From Reichenbachiella faecimaris (GTDB taxonomy: Bacteria; Bacteroidota; Bacteroidia; Cytophagales; Cyclobacteriaceae), in contig NZ_FWYF01000001.1 in NCBI RefSeq assembly GCF_900176375.1, positions 1-64,000 on the forward strand: DNA of 64,000 bases, in the 5' to 3' direction. The translations under genes were made by a program, and so were the position numbers. This document shows, one piece after another, positions 35,740 through 43,669 of the stretch. Numbering within the stretch: the first letter of the stretch is position 1; each line of letters starts with the position of its first letter. Under the pieces are notes generated by a model that made no database searches, was not told where the DNA came from, and saw only the letters and a list, made by a program, of their open reading frames with translations.

Positions 35740-38163
35740 CTATTCCTGTCTCAACGAATCCACAGGGTTACTCATGGAGGCCTTAATCGTCTGAAAGCTA
35801 ATGGCCAGACTGCCAATGAATACCACTATAACGGTGGATAGAATGTAAATCCATGGACTAATGGAGAGCCTGTCAGAAAAATTTTGTAGCCAATAATCAG
35901 TGGCAAAGTAGGCGAGAGGCCAGGAAATTAGTGTTGACACTATGATCAGTTTCACTATTTCATTGGAAAGCAATTTGACAAGAGTACCTGTACTAGCTCC
36001 TAAAACTTTTCGAATGCCAATTTCTTTCTTCCTGATGGATGCGGTATAGGTGACCAGTCCGATCAGTCCTAGGCAGGCTATGAAGATAGATAGGCCTGCA
36101 AAAACGACAAAAACTTGAGCAGTTGTAGATTCAGATCTATACAAGTTGGCATAGTCATCATCAAAAAAGAAATATTGAAATGGTTTGTTGTAAGAATGAT
36201 CAAACCAAGTGTTTTCTACAAATTGTATCGTTTCTCGGATGTTGTGCGTATTGCTCAACTTGATCATGGCATAGCCTTCTTGATTGCCACGCATTACTCT
36301 TAATACGGCAGGTTGAATGGGCTTATGCAGCGATTCTATATGATAGTCTTTGACTACACCAATAATTGGCATATAGAGGACATTGCCCTGACGATCTTGA
36401 TTCACGAAGCGCTTGCCTATGGGTTCATTATAGCCCATAGCCTTTACGGCAGATTCGTTTACAATTACCGCTGTGGAATCCGATGGAAAGTCTTTAGAAA
36501 AGAATCGACCTTCAACCAATTCCAGTCCCATAAGTTCTGCGTAACCAAAACTGACGTTGTTTTCATACAATAGATATGGAGAATCTGGACTATCCTCAGT
36601 CATATATGCATTGTTGTTGTATCGGCTCTTTCCTGGAATAGATAAAGCATTGGCCACACTTTTTATGTTTGGGTTCTTCAAGAGGTCATTTTTGAAATTC
36701 TCTATGTTACCCCTCAACACGTCAGATCTTCTGATTACCAAAGTTTGTTCTTTATCAAAGCCAAGGTTTTTGCTGAGCATGAAATCGATTTGATTGTATA
36801 CGACCATGGTGCCAATGATGATGACGATAGCCGCCGTGAATTGTATTACAACCAGCAAATTTCTCATCCAACCAGACTTGGCACCTGCACTCATAGTCCC
36901 TTTTAGTACATGTACGGGCTGAAATGCTGCTAACACAAAAGAAGGGTAGAAGCCAGCTAGAATGCCAATGACAATGGCTAATGCACCAAGTAGTGCAATA
37001 CTCCATACACTAGAGGTCAGTGAGTAGGCAATTTCTTTCCCAATGAGTTGATTGAATGACGGGGTGAGTAAAAATACCGTAAGAGAGGCCAGGATAGTTG
37101 CCAAGGCTGAAACTACAATAGACTCAAATATGAATTGAGAAACGAGCCTTTGCTTGCTGGAGCCTACGACTTTTCTGATGCCTACTTCTTTGGCTCGTGA
37201 AGAAGATTGGGCAGTCGCCAAATTCACAAAATTGATGATAGCAATAAATAAAATAATGAGAGCAATGAGTGAATAGATGTAGATATAGGATATGTCACTG
37301 TTGGCTTGCATTTCTTCATCTACATTGGAATAAAGATAAATGTCCTCCAAGGGCATGAGATAATACCCAAACGAGTTGCCAGCACTTTCCCACGCTTCCA
37401 TTGTCGTACCCAAAAACTGTTCCACCTGAGGGCCTACATACTTGTAGACCAAATTTTGCATCTTTTCTTCAAATACTGCTACATCTGTATTTTCATGAAG
37501 GGTAACATAAGTATAGTGATTGTGGCTCACCCACTGGTTATTGTTCCAGTGTTTATAAGTACTCATAGATCCCATCATATCGAATTGCATGTGAGAGTGA
37601 TCTGGGACATCTTCCATCACGCCTGTAACTGTGTAAAAAATAGTGTCTTGCTCTACTGTCAGCTTCTGACCCAAAGGGTTTTCGTCGCCAAAGTATTTTT
37701 TTGCGTAGGATTCAGTAAGTATAATTGATCTAGGATTGATTAAGGCAGTTTTTTCATCACCAGAGAGCAGTTTGAAATCGAACACATCAAAGAAGGTTGA
37801 GTCTCCAAAAAGCACGCCATCTTCGTTAAATTTTTTGTTGCCCCGTCCAATAAACCAGGCACCACTTTCTTTGATTCGTGTTACTTTAGCTACTTCAGGA
37901 TATTCACTGAGTAAGGCTTGTGCCATAGGAGAAGCAGTTGCTGCCATATCCATGCCTTGCCCCATCATTTGCCCTTGTACATGGACGCGATAAATGTTTT
38001 CTGATTGACTATGAAATTTGTCATAGCTCAGTTCATTAATAATGTAAAGTGAAATGAAAATAAAACTAGCAATGCCAATGGCAAGACCACTAATGTTGAT
38101 CAGAAAGTAGCTTTTGTGTTTCAGTAGATTCCTGATGGCCGTGAGATAAAAATTTTTAAGCAT
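35740..38163 (-). CDS. ABC transporter permease of the FtsX/MacB type
   Basis: 807 aa. N-terminal FtsX-like helix (LKHKSYFLINISGLAIGIASFIFISLYI), a large MacB-type periplasmic domain, three helices with the motif SSRAKEVGIRKVVGSSKQRLVSQF, then a second periplasmic domain. A second permease unit follows with SIRKKEIGIRKVLGAST. It ends NPVDSLRQE, typical of this duplicated Bacteroidota permease group. No ATPase gene is adjacent, so the partner must be elsewhere. Likely role: lipoprotein, drug or peptide handling across the envelope; substrate unknown. Confidence 0.9.
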   Translation of the reverse strand: MLKNFYLTAIRNLLKHKSYFLINISGLAIGIASFIFISLYIINELSYDKFHSQSENIYRVHVQGQMMGQGMDMAATASPMAQALLSEYPEVAKVTRIKESGAWFIGRGNKKFNEDGVLFGDSTFFDVFDFKLLSGDEKTALINPRSIILTESYAKKYFGDENPLGQKLTVEQDTIFYTVTGVMEDVPDHSHMQFDMMGSMSTYKHWNNNQWVSHNHYTYVTLHENTDVAVFEEKMQNLVYKYVGPQVEQFLGTTMEAWESAGNSFGYYLMPLEDIYLYSNVDEEMQANSDISYIYIYSLIALIILFIAIINFVNLATAQSSSRAKEVGIRKVVGSSKQRLVSQFIFESIVVSALATILASLTVFLLTPSFNQLIGKEIAYSLTSSVWSIALLGALAIVIGILAGFYPSFVLAAFQPVHVLKGTMSAGAKSGWMRNLLVVIQFTAAIVIIIGTMVVYNQIDFMLSKNLGFDKEQTLVIRRSDVLRGNIENFKNDLLKNPNIKSVANALSIPGKSRYNNNAYMTEDSPDSPYLLYENNVSFGYAELMGLELVEGRFFSKDFPSDSTAVIVNESAVKAMGYNEPIGKRFVNQDRQGNVLYMPIIGVVKDYHIESLHKPIQPAVLRVMRGNQEGYAMIKLSNTHNIRETIQFVENTWFDHSYNKPFQYFFFDDDYANLYRSESTTAQVFVVFAGLSIFIACLGLIGLVTYTASIRKKEIGIRKVLGASTGTLVKLLSNEIVKLIIVSTLISWPLAYFATDYWLQNFSDRLSISPWIYILSTVIVVFIGSLAISFQTIKASMSNPVDSLRQE

Positions 38164-38303
38164 GGTTTTGAGTTTTTGATTTGAGTTTTCTTATTGCAAA
38201 TTGCATCTGTTAGATCGCCTGTTTTATTAGATGCCATTTTATGTCCAATAGTTGCAGGTTAGGTGCATGAAATTAAAAATAATTACAAACTCAATAAAAA
38301 AAT

Positions 38304-38789
38304 ATGTATACGGCTTCTCTTAGCGAACTAAAAAAGGAACTCAAACTATTGTCAGAAGTAGAATTATTGGCCGTGTGTTTAAGGCTGGCACGATACAAAA
38401 AGGACAACAAGGAGTTGCTGCATTATTTGCTTCTTGAGTCTGGAAATGAGGTTTTTTATGTAGAGCAAGTCAAAGACGATATTACAGAGGCATTTTCCAC
38501 TATCAATCCTTCCAGTTTGTATTTGGCCAAGAAGACTATCAGAAAGGCGTTGAGATTAGCTACAAAACAGATCAGGTTTTCAGGAAATAAGCAGACAGAA
38601 GTAGAAATATTGCTTTTCTTCTGCCAAAGCTTGATTGGTCTCAGTTTACCATTAAATGAAAGCAAGGTATTATTGAATCTGCTATTGAATCAAATCAAAA
38701 AGGTTGAAAAGGCTTTAGCCACTTTGCATGAAGATTTGCAGTATGATTATCGAGAGGTGCTAGACGATATTAGGGTCGCGTGTTCATAA
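38304..38789 (+). CDS. Conserved helical protein of unknown function
   Basis: 161 aa, all alpha-helical and cytoplasmic (YTASLSELKKELKLLSEVELLAVCLRLARYKKDNKELLHYLL ...). No catalytic motif. It resembles a family of short Bacteroidota proteins without known function. It is divergent from the ABC permease gene and ends at a terminator. Confidence 0.6.
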   Translation: MYTASLSELKKELKLLSEVELLAVCLRLARYKKDNKELLHYLLLESGNEVFYVEQVKDDITEAFSTINPSSLYLAKKTIRKALRLATKQIRFSGNKQTEVEILLFFCQSLIGLSLPLNESKVLLNLLLNQIKKVEKALATLHEDLQYDYREVLDDIRVACS

Positions 38790-38820
38790 AAAAAGACAGC
38801 CTATTTAAGACTGTCTTTTT
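38788..38820 (+). terminator. Intrinsic terminator
   Basis: Stem AAAAAGACAG (ends 38799) / CTGTCTTTTT (38811-38820) with an 11-nt loop and T-run, right after the stop of the 161-aa gene. The A-rich left arm could also serve the minus-strand gene ending at 38846. Confidence 0.75.
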
Positions 38821-38845
38821 ACTCAACAAAACAATAATGATATTT

Positions 38846-39244
38846 TTAGTTGGCCGTATAGGTTTGGTCATTTACACTTAAATTAAGCATAATGCCTTTG
38901 CTGGCTCTGAGTGATTTCCCTTTGAGAATCACGGCCTTGTTGTAAGGCGCCGCACCTTCAGTGGCAGAGACAACCATCACACGGTTGATCATTGGATCCA
39001 GTCCATTCTCAAATGAAACAGAAATCCCTTCTGGTAGAGATGAATCAATTAACAAATCAATTTCAGTCTTCTTGTATGATTTTGATCTGTTGAGCGTCAC
39101 AAAGTACTTTTTAGTTTCTCCTGGCTGAACAGCAATGTTTTTGTCTGATACCGAGATGGTAAATTCCTTCTTTGGAATTTCTTGCGCAACAGTAGCGAGT
39201 GAAGATAATATGGCTACAGTAATAATTAAAGCTAGTTTTTTCAT
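38846..39244 (-). CDS. Secreted Ig-fold-like protein of unknown function
   Basis: 132 aa with a signal peptide (MKKLALIITVAILSSLATVAQE). The mature part is all-beta with phrases such as VQPGETKKYFVTLNRS and SLPEGISVSFENGLDP. These resemble the Ig-like 'NEW3/alpha-galactosidase-associated' type domain (weak resemblance). It lies directly downstream of a tetR gene on the same strand, with a 27-bp palindrome and a TAnnTTTG box in its promoter region, so it is a likely target of that regulator. Confidence 0.6.
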   Translation of the reverse strand: MKKLALIITVAILSSLATVAQEIPKKEFTISVSDKNIAVQPGETKKYFVTLNRSKSYKKTEIDLLIDSSLPEGISVSFENGLDPMINRVMVVSATEGAAPYNKAVILKGKSLRASKGIMLNLSVNDQTYTAN

Positions 39245-39319
39245 GATTTAGATATTTAGAACAAATTGGTTAAACGTTCGAATTTGAATCAAAATAAAAT
39301 CCCTTTCGGGAGTCATTTG

Positions 39320-39327
39320 CAAATCTA
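39320..39327 (-). promoter_or_regulatory. Putative -7 box of the secreted-protein gene
   Basis: Minus strand TAGATTTG, an exact TAnnTTTG match, 75 bp upstream of the ATG at 39244 and just downstream of the palindrome at 39336-39362. No TTTG is found at optimal spacing because the palindrome occupies that zone. Confidence 0.4.
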
Positions 39328-39335
39328 AACGAAGA

Positions 39336-39362
39336 TTCGAACAAAAGGTTGTTTTGTTCGAA
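39336..39362. promoter_or_regulatory. 27-bp palindrome, probable TetR operator
   Basis: Perfect inverted repeat TTCGAACAAAA / TTTTGTTCGAA with a 5-bp spacer, 9 bp downstream of the tetR stop and covering the -33 zone of the secreted-protein gene. No T-run follows on either strand, so it is not a terminator. A TTCGAA core recurs at 39277-39282 within a weaker dyad (GAAC ... GTTC), which may be a second site. Confidence 0.6.
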
Positions 39363-39371
39363 AATTATTTT

Positions 39372-39965
39372 TCAATTCTTTTTAATACCGTCTAAAACCA
39401 AACCTATTGCATAAAGTATTTGCTCTCGAATATGAGTCCAGTCATCCTCAGTAGGGTAGCTGTGCAGAAACATGCTCAGTTGATCATACTGAATCGAAAA
39501 TTTAATCAAGAACAAAGCTTCAGCCACCTTTTCTACTTCACATGCTTTGAAGTCTCCACTGGCTATACCTTCATTGATAGCCCCAACATAAAAACTAATG
39601 CCACCACGATTGATCTTATTGACGAACGACCGATATAGGTTTCGAGTTTCTATAAGTGCCTTTACTGGAATCTTGTGCTCAATAACTACTTTTTCATAAT
39701 AATTGAGTGATTGAGTGATATAGGTGAGTATTTTTTTTGTAGGATTATTTTCTTTGTTGGCCTCAGTTTCAAATTTTTTGAACTTCTCTTCCCAATCGTT
39801 TCTAAACGAGCACATGAAAAGATCTTCCTTGTTTTTGAAATAATAATAGAGAGAGGATTTGCGCATGCCTACTGCCTGTGAAATGTCATCTACACTGGTT
39901 TTTGCATATCCCTGTCTATTGAAGAGCAACTTGGCTGCATCTAGTATTTGATCCTTTTTTGCCAT
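39372..39965 (-). CDS. TetR/AcrR-family transcriptional regulator
   Basis: 197 aa. The N-terminal HTH is clear: QILDAAKLLFNRQGYAKTSVDDISQAVGMRKSSLYYYFKNKEDLF. The C-terminal ligand domain is all-helical, with no recognised ligand motif. Its target is probably the downstream secreted protein through the palindrome at 39336-39362. A MITE-like element lies 36 bp upstream of its start and may contribute to its promoter. Confidence 0.92.
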   Translation of the reverse strand: MAKKDQILDAAKLLFNRQGYAKTSVDDISQAVGMRKSSLYYYFKNKEDLFMCSFRNDWEEKFKKFETEANKENNPTKKILTYITQSLNYYEKVVIEHKIPVKALIETRNLYRSFVNKINRGGISFYVGAINEGIASGDFKACEVEKVAEALFLIKFSIQYDQLSMFLHSYPTEDDWTHIREQILYAIGLVLDGIKKN

Positions 39966-40001
39966 TTATTAATAATACAATTTTTCTTAGTTAATTAAAA
40001 A

Positions 40002-40137
40002 AACTGTTTCAAAAGTCAATTAAACTGTCAGCTGAGCAGAACGCCACGCAGACACTCGAAACCATGTTGCAATTGCAGACAGATATTTCGAGAATCTCAA
40101 AGTGACTTGTGAACCAGTACTGACTTTTGAAACAGTT
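40002..40137. repeat. MITE-like inverted-repeat element B
   Basis: 136 bp bounded by perfect 17-bp terminal inverted repeats: AACTGTTTCAAAAGTCA (40002-40018) and TGACTTTTGAAACAGTT (40121-40137). An inner CTCGAAA/TTTCGAG pair is nested inside. No ORF. Its ends resemble element A (34814-34942). It lies between the tetR and dipeptidyl-peptidase genes, 10 bp from the latter's stop. Confidence 0.75.
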
Positions 40138-40147
40138 CTACACATAT

Positions 40148-42166
40148 TTATTTCGTTAAGAAAGCATATTTTTTGCCGTAGTCTAGCATTTGCTTAGTGA
40201 AGTCCATTGGATAAGTCACTTCTACGTCAGTGATATTTCCCGCGTCATCCATGACTGGCACTAGTTCAGGGTTAATGAATCCACCATAAGGAGCACCTTT
40301 CAATTTAGAAGCTCTATCAAGAACCTCTTGATGCAACTCAGCCTCAACCTTCACACCATATCCTTCTACCAGTGCTTTTGCCGCTTCATAATCACCCTCT
40401 GACTTAATTCGCTGAGTTTCCCTTAATAATCGACCAAAGATTGCTCTTAATTTTTCGTAGTCATTGACCACAAAATAAGTCTTGCCATCTTTTTGCTTTC
40501 TTTCAATTACGTTATCAGCTTTGCCCTGCTCAAAAGACCAGGCAGAAACCCAAGCTCTATTTCTCATGTGGGCCTCTTCTATATCTTCTCCCATCTTCAA
40601 CCTTCTGAGTTGGGTCATCATACCATTTCTGATATACCCATCATATTCTTCTTTTCCTACTTCCAGACTTTCAATCAGTCCAAGTTCAACCAATTTTGGA
40701 TCCATCAAATAGTATAGTCCGACTAAATCAGCTCGTCCTTCCTCAATCGTAGAAGCATAGTTTTTCAAAGTTTCTTTTGGTGTACCTATTCCGGCATTTA
40801 ATCTACCAGAAGCGTGGCCAATCACTTCATGCAAAGCTGTATGCATTTTGTCACCTATTTCTCCATGCTTTTTGGCTCTTTCCATTTCTGCTTCGTCATA
40901 GGCAAACTCAGCCAAGAAGCCTGAAGTACCCGCTTTGTCATAGGCATCAATGATGTTGCCTAAGCTCACAGATTTAGACCCGTGTTTTGCTCTGATCCAA
41001 TTCGCATTGGGTAGGTTGACACCAATAGGAGTAGAGGGAGAGGCATCACCTGATTCACCAGCTACGTTTACCACCTTATAGCTTACGCCAACTACATTTT
41101 CTTTTTTGTGCTCATCCATGATAGGTGAGTTGTCTTCGAACCACTGTGCATTTTCAGACAATACTTTCATTCGCTCAGAAGCGTCAAAATCATTGATTTG
41201 AATGATGGATTCATAAGATCCTCTGTAACCTTTAGGGTCATTATACACTTCTATAAAACCAAGAATGTAGTCAATGTCTCCTTTGGTGGCTGCTGCCCAT
41301 ACTACATTGTATTCGTCCCAGGTTTTGAGTGAGCCAGTTTTGAAATATTCAATCAACAATTCAAAACCTCTTTTTTGCTCTTCGTTTTCAGCTACTGTAG
41401 TGGCTTTCTCTAACCAACCAATCATTTCATCAATAGCTGCACCATACATGCCACCAGATTTCCAAACTTCTTCCTTCATTTGGCCATTTTCATCCCTGAC
41501 TAATTTGGAGTTCAATCCGTAGGAGATAGGTTCTTCGGCATTTTTATCTGTGATTTGCGCATAGAATGCCTCAACTTCTTCAGCAGTAATATCAGGATCA
41601 TAAAAATTGGTTGCAGAGCCTACCATGAGCCCTTTGTCAGGATCAAGGTTTACCTTTTTACCATCAATTGACGGATCGAAAATGGTATTGATTGCTTCGT
41701 CTGCCAATGCCGTATTAGTAGATTCAAGAAGACTCTGAAAATATTCCTGATTGAATCCAGGTTCAAGCTTGGTCATTGAATAGTGATGGTGAATACCATT
41801 TGAGAACCATACGCGCTTGGCGTAGGTCATCAATTCGTTCCAATCTTCACTTTCTCGATCACCTTCATAATTATTGATGATGTTTTCTAAAGCAGTACGA
41901 ATGGCCAAATTATGTCTATAGTTCTGATCCCAAATGATATCTCTGCCAGATAGGCCAGCTTGTGTTAAATAATAGGCTAATTTTTTCTGGTCTAAACTCA
42001 GTTTGTCAAATCCTGGGATTTGATATCTGATCATTTTCAGATCAGCAAATTGCTCTGTTTTCCAAACAAAGTCGTCTTCAACTACTGGTTGTTGCTCTTC
42101 CTGGGCAGAAGGAGTACAAGCCCAAGTCAAAGGAATTAATAATAAATAAATTAACTGTTTTCTCAT
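40148..42166 (-). CDS. Dipeptidyl peptidase III (M49 family) lipoprotein
   Basis: 672 aa. The M49 zinc motif HExxGH is present as HEVIGH (residues 446-451), and the second motif as EEGRAD (475-480), giving a third zinc ligand Glu. A lipoprotein signal ends at Cys17 (LIPLTWAC), so it is exported and anchored. M49 enzymes remove N-terminal dipeptides from short peptides, consistent with feeding the peptide transporters found elsewhere in the window (inference). Length is near the family norm. Monocistronic. Confidence 0.92.
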   Translation of the reverse strand: MRKQLIYLLLIPLTWACTPSAQEEQQPVVEDDFVWKTEQFADLKMIRYQIPGFDKLSLDQKKLAYYLTQAGLSGRDIIWDQNYRHNLAIRTALENIINNYEGDRESEDWNELMTYAKRVWFSNGIHHHYSMTKLEPGFNQEYFQSLLESTNTALADEAINTIFDPSIDGKKVNLDPDKGLMVGSATNFYDPDITAEEVEAFYAQITDKNAEEPISYGLNSKLVRDENGQMKEEVWKSGGMYGAAIDEMIGWLEKATTVAENEEQKRGFELLIEYFKTGSLKTWDEYNVVWAAATKGDIDYILGFIEVYNDPKGYRGSYESIIQINDFDASERMKVLSENAQWFEDNSPIMDEHKKENVVGVSYKVVNVAGESGDASPSTPIGVNLPNANWIRAKHGSKSVSLGNIIDAYDKAGTSGFLAEFAYDEAEMERAKKHGEIGDKMHTALHEVIGHASGRLNAGIGTPKETLKNYASTIEEGRADLVGLYYLMDPKLVELGLIESLEVGKEEYDGYIRNGMMTQLRRLKMGEDIEEAHMRNRAWVSAWSFEQGKADNVIERKQKDGKTYFVVNDYEKLRAIFGRLLRETQRIKSEGDYEAAKALVEGYGVKVEAELHQEVLDRASKLKGAPYGGFINPELVPVMDDAGNITDVEVTYPMDFTKQMLDYGKKYAFLTK

Positions 42167-42263
42167 GTCTTAAAGGGTTTGTTATTTAAACAATTTTGCA
42201 ATATACGATTCATGTTTGAAATGACCATATCTAATTGTTGGGAGTGGATAATATATGGGATGA

Positions 42264-42896
42264 CTAGCTAAAAAGACCGTGTAATTCTACATCAATCTTG
42301 GAAACGATGTCTGCGAAATGATCTTGATTTTGGACAAAGTCAATATGATTGACATCAATGATCAGAAGTTTGCCTTCGTTATAGTTGTCAATCCAATCAT
42401 TGTAGTGCGCGTTGAGCCCTTGTAGATAATCTATGCGAATGGCACTTTCATATTCACGCCCACGTTTCTCTATGTTTTTAACCAGCTTATCTATATCAGA
42501 TTTTAAATAAATCAAAAGATCAGGAGCTTGTACAAATTTGATCATAGAGTCAAACAACGTCAAATAGTTTTGGTAGTCTCTATCACTGAAATAACCCTGG
42601 TGATGCAAACTTTTGGCAAAAATGTAGGCGTCCTCATAAATGGTACGATCTTGAATAACCGTTTTTTCACCTTCTCTCACCTTGTTTATCTGCTCAAAAC
42701 GACTATTCAAAAAATAGACCTGAAGATGAAAGGACCACTTTTTCATATCTCCATAAAAGTCCGCCAAATATGGGTTGTTCTCTACGGCTTCAAATTCAGC
42801 CTGCCATCCATAATGCTTAGCCAACATGGCTGTTAAGGTTGTTTTTCCAGCACCAATATTTCCTGATACTGCAATATGTTTGGGATGATCTGCCAT
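42264..42896 (-). CDS. Deoxynucleoside kinase (dNK/dGK-dCK family)
   Basis: 210 aa from ATG 42896 (MADHPKHIAVSGN), preferred over an in-frame ATG 42 bp upstream because the P-loop GNIGAGKTT then sits near residue 12. FEAVENNPYL, the DRx motif (QDRTIYEDAYIFA) and the lid REYESAIRIDYL are typical. It phosphorylates deoxynucleosides for salvage. Monocistronic, divergent from the methyltransferase gene. Confidence 0.92.
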   Translation of the reverse strand: MADHPKHIAVSGNIGAGKTTLTAMLAKHYGWQAEFEAVENNPYLADFYGDMKKWSFHLQVYFLNSRFEQINKVREGEKTVIQDRTIYEDAYIFAKSLHHQGYFSDRDYQNYLTLFDSMIKFVQAPDLLIYLKSDIDKLVKNIEKRGREYESAIRIDYLQGLNAHYNDWIDNYNEGKLLIIDVNHIDFVQNQDHFADIVSKIDVELHGLFS

Positions 42897-43027
42897 GTGA
42901 ACAAAGGTAATAGTTGGGTGGATTAATAGTGGCATCAAACATAGAATGTGGATAAATTCTTTCGGTCAGTCAGATGTACAATTTTTGTATATATTTTTGA
43001 ATCAAATTCTGACAAAGAAGTAAACCA

Positions 43028-43669
43028 TTGGATTTTATAAATAAGGACATTCAGGACTATTCGGCAAGCCATACCACGCAAGCCAGTGAGCTATTGGAGA
43101 AGATTGATAGAGAGACTCACTTAAACGTGCTGAGACCACGCATGCTTTCTGGTCACGTTCAGGGACGCATTTTGTCTATGCTGTCTCACATGATTAGGCC
43201 CAAACGTGTTTTGGAAATAGGTACTTATACGGGCTATTCAGCACTGTGCATGGCAGAAGGTTTGGATTCGAAAGGAGAGCTAGTTACAATCGATATCAAT
43301 GAGGAACTCGAACCACTTGTTCAGAAATATTTTGATGAATCACCATATACTGATCAATTGAAATACCTGATTGGTGATGCCATGCAATTGATTCCAACCC
43401 TGAATGAAAAATTTGATTTGGTGTTTATAGATGCGGACAAAGTCAACTATTCAAACTATTTTGATTTAGTTATAAATAAGGTAACTCAAGGAGGCTTTAT
43501 TATTGCAGACAATATTTTGTGGAGCGGCAAAGTGACCTCCACACCAAAGGCCAATGACAAAGACACCAAAGCATTGATCGAATTCAATCAAAAAGTTCAT
43601 GAAGATTCCAGAGTGGAAAATGTCTTAATGGCTGTTCGTGATGGACTAATGATTCTGCGTGTGCTATGA
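43028..43669 (+). CDS. SAM-dependent O-methyltransferase (caffeoyl-CoA OMT-like)
   Basis: 213 aa from a TTG at 43028; no ATG precedes the conserved region. Motif I VLEIGTYTGYSALCMA, then VTIDIN, DLVFIDADKVNYSNYF (metal-binding Asp) and ADNILWSGKV are family hallmarks. Likely a cation-dependent catechol-type O-methyltransferase; the natural substrate is unknown. Its stop overlaps the ATG of the transglycosylase gene (ATGA), which is an unusual pairing. Confidence 0.9.
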   Translation: MDFINKDIQDYSASHTTQASELLEKIDRETHLNVLRPRMLSGHVQGRILSMLSHMIRPKRVLEIGTYTGYSALCMAEGLDSKGELVTIDINEELEPLVQKYFDESPYTDQLKYLIGDAMQLIPTLNEKFDLVFIDADKVNYSNYFDLVINKVTQGGFIIADNILWSGKVTSTPKANDKDTKALIEFNQKVHEDSRVENVLMAVRDGLMILRVL

